Assembly (NCBI GenBank): GCA_950097015.1
Contig: CATNEN010000039.1
Location: 14,664,501 to 14,728,500 of the forward strand
DNA: 64,000 bases
Direction: 5' to 3'
DNA from: Macrostomum hystrix
Taxonomy: Eukaryota; Platyhelminthes; Macrostomidae
Part shown: one piece after another, positions 43,840-54,057 of the stretch
How positions within the stretch are numbered: the first letter of the stretch is position 1
Layout: each line of letters opens with the position of its first letter
Made by a program: the position numbers and the translations under genes
Notes under the pieces: generated by a model
The model's database searches: none
What the model was told of the DNA's origin: nothing
What the model saw: the letters and a program-made list of their open reading frames with translations, nothing else

Positions 43840-44420
43840 TATCTTACGCACTTCCCAAATGCCAGATTGTGATGTTTTTAATAATGACCTAAATAATCTG
43901 TAAGACATTCTTTTATAATCGTTTTAGCTTTTGTTTGCATAATTTGCAAGCAGAACATTGTGTTTTAACCCTTCTCATCCAATCCGGCCTAAGTATAAGT
44001 GTTTTTATATTTTAATTATCGCCAACTTGTCTTTTATTTTTTATTTTTGTAAGGTTTATAATTTCTTGTTTAATTATATAAGCTCGCTGTATTCTATTAT
44101 TTCTCTCTGAGTGACTGCATGACAGTAAAATTTTTGTCTCTGCTTTACAATCTTTTGTCTACTAGCTTTCTCTCTTTGTTGTCTTAAAAATTCAATTTGG
44201 CAAAGTTCTGGCAAAATTTAGGCAAATTTTCGAAAGCAGAGTTTTAGCTGTGCTTGGGTCACCAAAGACATTCTACATTCTCGTAGCTTTAGGCAGCTCA
44301 CAATTTTACGTGTGTATTTCAGCTATTTTAAACGATGAAGACCTCTAACAAAACCACTCACCACTCCTTTGCAGCGTATTAAAATAATCTAGAAAAGTCA
44401 AACAGTGCATCCTTTGCCTG

Positions 44421-45545
44421 ATGTCGGGAGAAACTGACCTGCCGTTTCTCCAGGCTCCAGCTGACGATGGTGGAGTCGGTTCATTCAACAGCATCGAATC
44501 GTGGCCATCTCTTGTTTTAAAGACTGACACGTCGGATCAGCTGATCATGTCCACGTCAGAACAGATGCTAAAAACATATTGTTCAATGCCCGTTAGAATC
44601 CAGGCAGAGTTCGCTGACTACCCCCGAATAGTGAGACTGTCATTTCAAAGATATGCAGAAGCGGGTGACCCTCTGGATGCAGTGAGCTGGTTGGTAGGCA
44701 AACTGCCTCACATGATGTTTCGGACTGACCAGACTGGCTACATTCCGATCGAAGCAGCTCTTGAAGCAGGCAACGGGGCTTCAGCGAGGCAGATGCTGAG
44801 ACTGGCTGAGCTTTTTGGATCAGACGACAGGCTTGCCAGATACAGAAATCCTCGATATGGATACACTCTGCTGATGCTAGCTGTACATCTGAACAGAAAG
44901 GAATATTCAGACATATTTCTGCAACTGCTAAGCCACGATGTATCCGGATTGCACCGATGCTATGATAGCGACGGAAAGAATGTGTTTCACAGGTGCACAG
45001 AGCTTGGATTTAGCGTTTCCTTTCAAATCATTTTTGGTCTGTTGATTGAGCACCGTGATACGCTCTTGGGATGCAGCCCTCCAGAGATTAAAAGTGCATT
45101 CGAGATGACTGACTCTAGTAAAAACACACCCCTTCACTATATCGCTGCCTCTGGAAAAGTAGAGATGTTTCAAGTTCTTAAGACCTTTTTGATTCGAATG
45201 AATTTGGTGATTGACTTTGACTCTTGCTTTAAGTGCAGCAGCTCCGTTACTCCACTGATTGTTGGAGTACAGAGGGGACACTTGGAGGTGTGCGAATGGC
45301 TGCTGGAGAACGGCTCTGTTGATGTGCACTTCAAGCAGCACTCAACCTGTCTGACAGCGCTGCACTTTGCTGTGAGAGCTGGCAATCCTGAGCTCATTGC
45401 TCTGCTGATGAAGCACGGGGCTGATCCAGAGTTTTATAACAGCTACTGTGATTACTTGGATGATTACAAGACTCCTTTGGAGCTTGCCCGAACTGAGAGC
45501 ATTCGGAACAAGGATGCTTGCATTCGGTGCCTGGAGACACGTTAG
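44421..45545 (+). CDS. Ankyrin protein 4 (mosaic of copies 3 and 6)
   Basis: 374 residues, intronless; ATG 44421 lies 46 nt after a CTCCTTTGCAG acceptor at 44374. It contains the motif NSIESWPS near residue 24, the helical module (PVRIQAEFADYPRIVRLSF) and ankyrin repeats from about 105 to the end. Sequence from about 44231 to 45290 (promoter-proximal flank plus about 870 coding bases) is nearly identical to gene 6 (48177-49232). Sequence from about 45290 to 45911 (coding end plus 3' UTR) is nearly identical to gene 3 (43584-44205). The switch falls inside the shared ENGSVDVHFKQ coding block. The gene is therefore a recombinant of its neighbours, yet the frame is intact. Confidence 0.92.
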   Translation: MSGETDLPFLQAPADDGGVGSFNSIESWPSLVLKTDTSDQLIMSTSEQMLKTYCSMPVRIQAEFADYPRIVRLSFQRYAEAGDPLDAVSWLVGKLPHMMFRTDQTGYIPIEAALEAGNGASARQMLRLAELFGSDDRLARYRNPRYGYTLLMLAVHLNRKEYSDIFLQLLSHDVSGLHRCYDSDGKNVFHRCTELGFSVSFQIIFGLLIEHRDTLLGCSPPEIKSAFEMTDSSKNTPLHYIAASGKVEMFQVLKTFLIRMNLVIDFDSCFKCSSSVTPLIVGVQRGHLEVCEWLLENGSVDVHFKQHSTCLTALHFAVRAGNPELIALLMKHGADPEFYNSYCDYLDDYKTPLELARTESIRNKDACIRCLETR

Positions 45546-46050
45546 TATCTTACGCACTTCCCAAATGCCAGATTGTGATGTTTTTAATAATGACCTAAAT
45601 AATCTGTAAGACATTCTTTTATAATCGTTTTAGCTTTTGTTTGCATAATTTGCAAGCAGAACATTGTGTTTTAACCCTTCTCATCCAATCCGGCCTAAGT
45701 ATAAGTGTTTTTATATTTTAATTATCGCCAACTTGTCTTTTATTTTTTATTTTTGTAAGGTTTATAATTTCTTGTTTAATTATATAAGCTCGCTGTATTC
45801 TATTATTTCTCTCTGAGTGACTGCATGACAGTAAAATTTTTGTCTCTGCTTTACAATCTTTTGCCTACTAGCTTTCTCTCTTTGTTGTCTTAAAAATTCA
45901 ATTTGGCAAAGCTGCTTCGGTCCTGAAATATAAAAATTCGATTTTGAAGTAAAAAATATTCCGATTGCGACATATATATTAAATTTTCTAAAGAAAGAAC
46001 TTTTAGTTTTATTAATTTGTTTTTTTAGGATCTTTCGATAGGATGCATTC
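45546..46050. other. 3' flank of ankyrin gene 4
   Basis: Duplicate of the gene 3 flank up to 45911, then unique AT-rich sequence. Confidence 0.8.
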
Positions 46051-46054
46051 CCCA

Positions 46055-46395
46055 TGCCTTAGGCTGCACTTTCCCTAGGCTGCACATTCCCTAAGCTGCA
46101 CATTCCCTAAGCTGCACATTCCCTAAGCTGCACATTCCCTAGGCTGCACATTCCCTAAGCTGCATATTCCCTAAGCTGCACATTCCCTAATAATAACTGC
46201 AGGAGGGCGGCGGGCAATGGCACATCATTTGGTGACACTAGACCCGCAGCCAGCGACGCGGCAATTCTGCCCATTTCGCTGACTCCTCAGCAGTTTTACA
46301 TTTTACATTCCCCGAGCTGCACATTTTTTAAACTGCACATTCCCCGAGCTGCACATTTTTTAAACTGCACATTCCCCGACCTGCACATTTCTTTA
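46055..46395. repeat. 16-bp GCTGCACATTCCCTAA minisatellite split by a SINE
   Basis: Units before 46190 (GCTGCACATTCCCTAA/G) and after 46295 (ACTGCACATTCCCCGAG and CTGCACATTTTTTAA variants) flank a SINE-A 3' fragment at 46190-46300. The SINE probably inserted into an existing array. Confidence 0.85.
46190..46300 (-). mobile_element. SINE-A 3' fragment
   Basis: AATAATAACTGCAGGAGGGC, TGGTGACACTAGACCCGCAG and CATTTCGCTGACTCCTCAGC match the tail half of the 17.4-kb copy. Confidence 0.8.
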
Positions 46396-46637
46396 ACGCC
46401 CGGCAACGCTAGCTGAAATTGAGCCTCTGAACTCAATGACAGATTGTTTCCCTTGGGCTTACTGGGTTAGCTTAAACTATTATACGAGTGTGCATACAAA
46501 GGACCACAGGTAATCACACTTTACTGAAGTAGTTGATAATATTTATTTGAAGACGCCTTTCATTTCAGCTAGTCGAAACAGCAGATGCACAGTTGAACCA
46601 CCCAGTGCGCCATGCTGTTGCACTAAATAGATGAAAA

Positions 46638-47744
46638 ATGGCGGACGAACCGTTTCTGAAGGCTCCTGTTGACGAGCATCTACTGCGTATACTAGACAAC
46701 ATTCGCGCCTTGCCTCGACTGAAAGAAGATAGCCCATTGGCTGGCGCCTCGGCCAAAGAAATGCGGAGCGTATTTTTTAGAATGCCACCCTACGTTCAGG
46801 AAGAGTTAATCAATTCATCAGACATTGTGCAGCAAGCCCTGAATCAATATGCCCAATCAGGTGATCCAGCAAAAACTATTTTATGGATTGTTGGTCGGCT
46901 TCCAGCAATGCTGTTCATAACTGATCAGACTCACTATATTCCCATTGAAGCAGCACTTGAGTCGGGTAACGGAGCTGCTGTGAGGTTTATGTTAAGCGTT
47001 GCAGAGCGTTCTCAAACTCTGCCCAAGCTTCTGAAGTATAAGAATCGGCGATTTGGGCATTCTTTGATCATGCTCGCTGTCAATTTGAATACATGGGAGT
47101 GTGCCGACATTCTTCATAAACTGATGAGTGGCAACCCATCTGAACTTCATCGATGCTACGACTCGGAGGGTCGGAATGTGTTTCACCGATGCACAGAATT
47201 TGGTTTCAGCACATCCTTTCAAATCATCTGCAATTTCATTATGTCGCATGCGAAATCACATTTAACCAAAGTTTTAGCTGAATTAAAGAACGCTCTTGAA
47301 ATGACAGATAAGAGAAAAAGAACACCAATTCACAATATTTTGGCATCCGGCAGTGTACAAATGCTGGTCAGCTTGAAGCGCCTACTAGACTTTGTAAATA
47401 TAAAATTGGATTTCGATTCTTCTTTTAAAAGCAGTTCCTCTGTCACACCTTTAATAGTTGGTGTGCAGAGTGGACATTTTGAGGCGTGCAAATGGCTGCT
47501 GGACAATGGTTCTGTTGATGTGCACTTCAAGCAGCCCTCGACCTGTCTGACAGCGCTGCACTTTGCTGTGAGAGCAGGCAATCCTGAGCTCATTGCTTTG
47601 CTGGTTCGGCACGGGGCAAATCCTGAGTTCTACGATAGCAACTGTGAGCAATCGGAAGGCTACCAGACCCCACTGGAACTGGCGCGGACGGAGGAAATTC
47701 CCAATAAGCAGGCTTGTTTAGAGGCACTGCTCAACAGTAATTAG
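46638..47744 (+). CDS. Ankyrin protein 5
   Basis: 368 residues, intronless, from ATG 46638, 69 nt after a CATTTCAG acceptor at 46568. An earlier out-of-frame ATG lies at 46631. Its N-terminus (ADEPFLKAPVDE) aligns with copies 4 and 6 but the SWPS motif is replaced by RALPRL. The helical module (PPYVQEELINSSDIVQQAL) and ankyrin repeats follow (YIPIEAALESGNG, HSLIMLAVNL, NVFHRCTE, RTPIHNILASG, VTPLIVGVQSG, LTALHFAVRAGNPELI, YQTPLELA). It is the most diverged of copies 3-6, except for the conserved block at 47512-47610. A candidate AATAAA lies near 47996. Confidence 0.9.
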   Translation: MADEPFLKAPVDEHLLRILDNIRALPRLKEDSPLAGASAKEMRSVFFRMPPYVQEELINSSDIVQQALNQYAQSGDPAKTILWIVGRLPAMLFITDQTHYIPIEAALESGNGAAVRFMLSVAERSQTLPKLLKYKNRRFGHSLIMLAVNLNTWECADILHKLMSGNPSELHRCYDSEGRNVFHRCTEFGFSTSFQIICNFIMSHAKSHLTKVLAELKNALEMTDKRKRTPIHNILASGSVQMLVSLKRLLDFVNIKLDFDSSFKSSSSVTPLIVGVQSGHFEACKWLLDNGSVDVHFKQPSTCLTALHFAVRAGNPELIALLVRHGANPEFYDSNCEQSEGYQTPLELARTEEIPNKQACLEALLNSN

Positions 47745-48176
47745 AAAAGCTAGTTTAGTCTAGCTTGTAGCTCGGAACAAACACAAAGTTCAAGTTTGCT
47801 ACGTCAGTTAGAATCCATTTTCGAAGTCGATTCTAATTAATATTTCTCCATTGACTTTGTTCAAGTAAAGAGGTAGATGCGTTCCGCAATTTATTTTTTC
47901 TATTTTAATGACTCGTTAAGGCAATGCCCAATGCTAAAACTATTATGATATTTTCTTCAGTCGCACTCTTGATTAGTTTACATGAATTTAACCAAATAAA
48001 CGCATGGCCTTATAACTTTTTGAAGTCTCGCCTAATTTTACCTTGCGACTTTCGTTGTGCCTTCTAACTATAATATATTAGCAGCTTTAGCACCCCTGTT
48101 TCTCTCTGTCTCGCTCTGAGCTCGGTCGTTTCTCTTAAATTTCCTAATTTTGTCCGGAGTTTCTGTATTGATTTAT
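47745..48176. other. Spacer between ankyrin genes 5 and 6
   Basis: AT-rich, no features apart from the 3' UTR of gene 5; homology to the gene 4 upstream region begins at 48177. Confidence 0.5.
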
Positions 48177-48362
48177 CGAAAGCAGAGTTTTAGCTGTGCT
48201 TGGGTCACCAAAGACATTCTAGCTTTAGGCAGCTCACAATTTTACGTGTGCATGAGTATTTCAGCCATTTTAAACGATGAAGACCTCTAACAAAACCACT
48301 CACCACTCCTTTGCAGCATATTAAAATAATCTAGAAAAGTCAAAAAGTGCATCATTTGCCTG

Positions 48363-49493
48363 ATGCCGGGAGAAACTGACCTGCCGTTTCTCCAGGCTCC
48401 AGCTGACGATGGTGGAGTCGGTTCATTCAACAGCATCGAATCGTGGCCATCTCTTGTTTTAAAGACTGACACGTCGGATCAGCTGATCATGTCCACGTCA
48501 GAACAGATGCTAAAAACATATTGTTCAATGCCCGTTAGAATCCAGGTAGAGTTCGCTGACTACCCCCGAATAGTGAGACTGTCATTTCAAAGATATGCAG
48601 AAGCGGGTGACCCTCTGGATGCAGTGAGCTGGTTGGTAGGCAAACTGCCTCACATGATGTTTCGGACTGACCAGACTGGCTACATTCCGATCGAAGCAGC
48701 TCTTGAAGCAGGCAACGGGGCTTCAGCGAGGCAGATGCTGAGACTGGCTGAGCTTTTTGGATCAGACGACAGGCTTGCCAGATACAGAAATCCTCGATAT
48801 GGATACACTCTGCTGATGCTAGCTGTACATCTGAACAGAAAGGAATATTCAGACATATTTCTGCAACTGCTAAGCCACGATGTATCCGGATTGCACCGAT
48901 GCTATGATAGCGACGGAAAGAATGTGTTTCACAGGTGCACAGAGCTTGGATTTAGCGTTTCCTTTCAAATCATTTTTGGTCTGTTGATTGAGCACCGTGA
49001 TACGCTCTTGGGATGCAGCCCTCCAGAGATTAAAAGTGCATTCGAGATGACTGACTCTAGTAAAAACACACCCCTTCACTATATCGCTGCCTCTGGAAAA
49101 GTAGAGATGTTTCAAGTTCTTAAGACCTTTTTGATTCGAATGAATTTGGTGATTGACTTTGACTCTTGCTTTAAGTGCAGCAGCTCCGTTACTCCACTGA
49201 TTGTTGGAGTACAGAGGGGACACTTCGAGGTGTGCGAATGGCTGCTAGAGAACGGCTCTGTTGATGTGCACTTCAAGCAGCACTCGACCTGTCTGACAGC
49301 GCTGCACTTTGCTGTGAGAGCAGGCAATCCTGAGCTCATTGCTCTGCTGATGAAGCACGGAGCGAGTCCAGAGTTTTATGACGATGAGTGCGCCCAGTTA
49401 GAAGGCTACAAGACACCATTAGAGCTGGCGCGAGCGGGCGGAATCCCGAACAAGCAGGCCTGCATTGGTTGCCTTGAACAGGAACGTTGTTGA
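48363..49493 (+). CDS. Ankyrin protein 6
   Basis: 376 residues, intronless; ATG 48363 lies 46 nt after a CTCCTTTGCAG acceptor at 48316. It has the same N-terminal motif (NSIESWPS), helical module and ankyrin repeats as copy 4, with only a few base differences over the first 870 coding bases (for example IQVEF for IQAEF). The C-terminus differs (FYDDECAQLEGYKTPLELA then a GGIPNKQACIGCL end) and its 3' flank is unrelated to that of copies 3 and 4. GTGAATAAATTG near 49763 is a candidate poly(A) signal. It is probably the donor or sister of the 5' part of copy 4. Confidence 0.92.
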   Translation: MPGETDLPFLQAPADDGGVGSFNSIESWPSLVLKTDTSDQLIMSTSEQMLKTYCSMPVRIQVEFADYPRIVRLSFQRYAEAGDPLDAVSWLVGKLPHMMFRTDQTGYIPIEAALEAGNGASARQMLRLAELFGSDDRLARYRNPRYGYTLLMLAVHLNRKEYSDIFLQLLSHDVSGLHRCYDSDGKNVFHRCTELGFSVSFQIIFGLLIEHRDTLLGCSPPEIKSAFEMTDSSKNTPLHYIAASGKVEMFQVLKTFLIRMNLVIDFDSCFKCSSSVTPLIVGVQRGHFEVCEWLLENGSVDVHFKQHSTCLTALHFAVRAGNPELIALLMKHGASPEFYDDECAQLEGYKTPLELARAGGIPNKQACIGCLEQERC

Positions 49494-49924
49494 AGAGGCC
49501 ATCGGACTGTATTTTGTTTCATGTCCATCAGTGACACATTCGTATTCATTTTTTTACTTGGGTTTTACCGTTGTCATCCGAAATCTTAATCTTATTGTAT
49601 TCTCGAATAATAGTGGGTACTGTTGGCATGATTTGGCTGTAGTATTTTGAAAGCAAAAGTTAGTTTTAGATGGTTACGTTTGTTTCTCTGTTCTGATTTT
49701 TGTGGCTCCTGCTTTTATTCGGCCTATGGTACTTCTGTAGTGGCCTTCTGTTTCGCTGTTAGTGAATAAATTGTAACCACTTATCCTTTTTTCTACCAGA
49801 AAAAAAGTTAAATGTTGAGCAGTGTTCCATTTTGTGGCGGAAAACAGGTTTGGAATTTACGTTTACTGCCAATTCATTGCCTAGTGTTGATCGCAAATCA
49901 TTTTAGCAAGCTTTACAGACATCG
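49494..49924. other. 3' flank of ankyrin gene 6
   Basis: Contains the likely 3' UTR; no other feature. Confidence 0.5.
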
Positions 49925-49929
49925 AGTCA

Positions 49930-50175
49930 GAGCCTAATACTCCGTGGTTATAGCGTTGGACCCGCTTGAAGTTCGGTGGTTCAATACACGACTTTTGATC
50001 CGGAAAATTTGTGTCCTTTAGCAACACGCTTAACTCTGCATTGCTTTAGTTCACCCAGGTGTTAAATAGGTTCCAGCATTAGCTGGGGTAATTGAGGGTG
50101 GGTGTGGCGTCCGTCCCCCCACTGATGGACTGATGGAATATGGACTGAACAGCCTTAAGCAGCCTTTAATCAGCG
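49930..50175 (+). mobile_element. SINE-B copy
   Basis: Has the B-box-like GGTGGTTCAATACACG, TTTGTGTCCTTTAGCAACAC, CAGCATTAGCTGGGGTAATT and GAGGGTGGGTGTGGCG in order. The palindromic core is broken by an inserted repeat (CTGATGGACTGATGGA). Confidence 0.8.
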
Positions 50176-50315
50176 CAGCGAGGCCGCTATTCGGGTTCTT
50201 CGCGCAGCTAACTCTCCAGGAACAAACCCCAAGACGCTGTGAGAATGTACACCGACTGACGATTCTGAATCGTTCATAGTTTCGAATTCATTGCAGCCGA
50301 TTGAATCGATACATA

Positions 50316-53267
50316 ATGAAAGCCAGTAACTCACTGAAGCGGAAAGTTTGTGACAATATTGTATCCTCTGCGTCAACAGGCTTGGGCTCTGAACCAGCTT
50401 TTAAACGAGCGGAGACGGGCATGCCAAGTGCTGGGGCTGCTGCTGCTGCTGCTGCTGTTGCAGGAAGCAAGGGCTGGCAGAATGGTCTGAAGACGGCCAT
50501 GCGAGATTCTAGCCAGACCCTGTTCTCTGACGATGTCTGCATCATCATTGCAGATAAATATCCGAAGGTAATTATTGCATGGGCCTCTCAAACGAAATTT
50601 TTGGTTCTCGATTCATTCTTGATTTCTCGAAAGAGGGCAATCGTAAAGACTGTTTTTAACTGATTAACTAATAATCCGGCCCCTACATGTATTCGCAGGC
50701 TCGTCACCACTACTTGGTAATGCCGAAGCATCAGATCGACTCGCTGACTCACGTTACTCGCTCAGACGCTCCTATGCTTAGGCACTTGCTTACCGCTGCT
50801 GAAAGCTTCATTGTCAGTGGGTACACAGAGAGTATTTGACTTCATGTTTTCATATCTACCAGCAGAATATAATGTTGACTAGATGATATCCGTATTTAAA
50901 CAGGTAAAAATCTTCAGTTAAGCAAGTTTCGCTTCGGGTTTCACGCGATGCCAAGTATGAGGTGAGCTATGAATTATGCAAGTTAATATGTCGGCAAATT
51001 GTCTTCACATTTGGTAACTATAAATTAGTTAAATTATCACCCTCAGTTAATGAATTGTATCCCCTAATTTGGGATAATTATCCCCCACAGTTGATGAATT
51101 GTATCCTCTAATTTATGCTAATTATCCCCGTCAGTTAATGAATTGTATCCCAAAATTTAGGATAATTATCCCCGTCAGTTAATGAATTGTATTCCCTAAT
51201 TTAGGATAATTATCCCAGTCAGTTAATGTATTGTATCCCCAAATTTAGGATAATTATCCCAGTCAGTTAATGAATTGTATCCCATTATTGAGGATAATTA
51301 TCCCAGTCAGTTAATGTATTGTATCCCCAAATTTAGGATAATTATCCCAGTCAGTTAATGTATTGTATCCCCAAATTTAGGATAATTATCCCAGTCAGTT
51401 AATGAATTGTATCCCATAATTGAGGATAATTATCCCAGTCAGTTAATGTATTGTATCCCCAAATTTAGGATAATTATATCCCAGTCAGTTAATGAATTGT
51501 ATTCCCTAATTTAGGCTAATTATCCCAGTCAGTTAATAAATTGTATCCCAAAGTTTAGGATAATTATCCCCGTCAGTTAGTGAATGGTATCCCTAATTTA
51601 GACTAATTATCCCAGTCAGTTAATGTATTGAATCCCCAAATTTAGGATAATTATCCCAGTCAGTTAATGAATTGTATCCCATAATTGAGGATAATTATCC
51701 CAGTCAGTTATTGTATTGTATCCCCAAATTTAGGATAATTATCCCAGTCAGTTAATGTATTGTATCCCCAAATTTAGGATAATTATCCCAGTCAGTTAAT
51801 GAATTGTATCCCATAATTGAGGATAATTATCCCAGTCAGTTAATGTATTGTATCCCCAAATTTAGGATAATTATATCCCAGTCAGTTAATGAATTGTATT
51901 CCCTAATTTAGGCTAATTATCCCAGTCAGTTAATAAATTGTATCCCAAAGTTTAGGATAATTATCCCCGTCAGTTAGTGAATTGTATCCCATAATTGAGG
52001 ATAATTATCCCAGTCAGTTAATGTATTGTATCCCAAAATTTAGGATAATTATCCCAGTCAGGTAATGAATTGTATCCCCAAATTTAGGATAATTATCCCA
52101 GTCAGTTAATGAATTGTATCCCATAATTGAGGATAATTATCCCAGTCAGTTAATGTATTGTATCCCCAAATTTAGGCTAATTATCCCCGTCAGTTAGTGA
52201 ATTGTATCCCATAATTTATGATAATTATCCCCGTCAGTTAGTGAATTGTATCCCATAATTTATGATAATTATCCCCGTCAGTTAGTGAATTGTATCCCAT
52301 AATTTATGATAATTATCCCCGTCAGTTAGTGAATTGTATCCCCCTTTTTAGGATAATTATCCCCGTCAGTTAATGAATTGTATCCCATAATTTGGGATAA
52401 TTATCCCCGTCAGTTAGTGAATTGTATCCCATAATTGAGGATAATTATCCCAGTCAGTTAATGTATTGTATCCCAAAATTTAGGATAATTATCCCAGTCA
52501 GGTAATGAATTGTATCCCCAAATTTAGGATAATTATCCCAGTCAGTTAATGAATTGTATCCCATAATTGAGGATAATTATCCCAGTCAGTTAATGTATTG
52601 TATCCCCAAATTTAGGCTAATTATCCCCGTCAGTTAGTGAATTGTATCCCATAATTTATGATAATTATCCCCGTCAGTTAGTGAATTGTATCCCATAATT
52701 TATGATAATTATCCCCGTCAGTTAGTGAATTGTATCCCATAATTTATGATAATTATCCCCGTCAGTTAGTGAATTGTATCCCCCTTTTTAGGATAATTAT
52801 CCCCGTCAGTTAATGAATTGTATCCCATAATTTGGGATAATTATCCCCGTCAGTTGATGAACTGATCAAATGTTATTTTCCGCAGCCAGCTACACATGCA
52901 CGCAATCAGTCAGGACTTCCAGTCGCCCTTCTTGAAGAACAAAAAGCACTGGCTATCGTTTACTACAAACTTTTTTTTGGACTGCAATCTGCTTCTGCTG
53001 CTGCTTGAATCGGCTGACGAGCGCGATAGCTCAGGAATGACGGCTGAAGCAAAGGAAACAAAAAATCTACTGATTGACAGTGGTCGGTTGAGTTTCCGCG
53101 GCAGCGGGCCTTCAGCCAGTCTGGCCATAGACAGTGCCTGGTTCGCAGCCCTGATCAAGGCTGGCGAGCTCAGGTGCAACCAGTGCAGCCGTGTTGGCAA
53201 AAACATGCCCGACCTGAAGGACCACCTCGCCTCGCATGCGAGCGGCATAAGCCGTGATGAAATATAG
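50316..53267 (+). CDS. APTX: Aprataxin-like DNA deadenylase (HIT domain + zinc finger)
   Basis: Four exons were assembled: 50316-50567, 50699-50816, 50904-50961 and 52886-53267; phases fit and the product is 269 residues. A Lys-rich and Ala-rich N-terminus is followed by the HIT core (DKYPKARHHYLVMPK, then SKFRFGFHAMPSM, then LHMHAISQDFQSPFLKNKKHW) and a C-terminal C2H2 finger (CNQC...HLASH). Aprataxin removes AMP from abortive ligation ends (5'-adenylated DNA) in single-strand break repair in the nucleus. The N-terminal FHA domain of vertebrate aprataxin is absent. In the HxHxHxx motif the first His is Gln (QLHMHA), while the second, normally the nucleophile, and third remain. ATG 50316 lies 19 nt after a TTGCAG acceptor. 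Intron 3 is a 1.9-kb satellite. AATAAA lies at 53528. Confidence 0.92.
51035..52860. repeat. 44-bp satellite with higher-order structure in aprataxin intron 3
   Basis: Units read CAGTTAGTGAATTGTATCCC followed by ATAATTTATGATAATTATCC and CCGT, with variants. A block of ten units starting at 51973 is repeated almost exactly 440 bp later (from 52413), so the array grows by multi-unit duplication. Confidence 0.95.
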
Positions 53268-54050
53268 TTGCTGGAATTATTATTTTATATGAATAAGTAA
53301 TTTTGCATCTACAAAATGCCGAAATTAATATATATCGTCGATATATATGATGTGAATGTGAACGCTTTTGTCTACGTAAAATACTCGTACCCCCCTGAAG
53401 GACCTTTTACAAGCTGCACTAGCTGGTTGCACCAAATTTATCTACGTCATGTAATTCTATACACCTCGTTATCATTTTTAAAAATGCTAATACACCGCTA
53501 TTATGGTGAGAACCATAATTGTGGACAAATAAATGAGTAGATAGCAAGTTTCATTTTTTGAATCAAATTAAAATGTATATCATTATACACAGTTTTTAAA
53601 TATTTACATTACTTTAAAAAATATAGTAATAAAATTATAAATGGTATAATCCATTGGGCCTGAGAACGAGAAACAAAAGAGGCACTTTAGCGGCCTATGT
53701 CTTGCGTGTTTTGGAATTGCACCTGAGTGCCCTTTTGTGCCGAAATGTCACCAATATTCTTGAAGAGGCATGAAAGGTTCACAATCTGTGAGGCATAAGG
53801 TTAAATCTCAATTTTGATTGGTTATGTTGCGTCAGGGGCACTGCAGGTGCGTAAAAGGTGAACGGGAGGCTCACAATCGAGTCACGGCAGGTGCACAGGA
53901 GGTGCTGAAGGGGGGACTGAAAGCGCATGAAAGGCAAATTAAAAGTGCGTAAGGTGCACATATACGGCATAAATAGGTGCACTGGAGGTGCGTTGCAGTG
54001 GCACGAAAGGTGCGTTTAATGTGAGTTAGAAAGGGGCCACTTTTAGGCTC
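53268..54050. other. 3' flank of aprataxin and AT-rich spacer
   Basis: Contains AATAAA at 53528. From about 53720 to 54050 there are irregular AGGTGCG/AGGTGCA motifs, a decayed short repeat. No gene recognised. Confidence 0.4.
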
Positions 54051-54057
54051 ATTGCAG

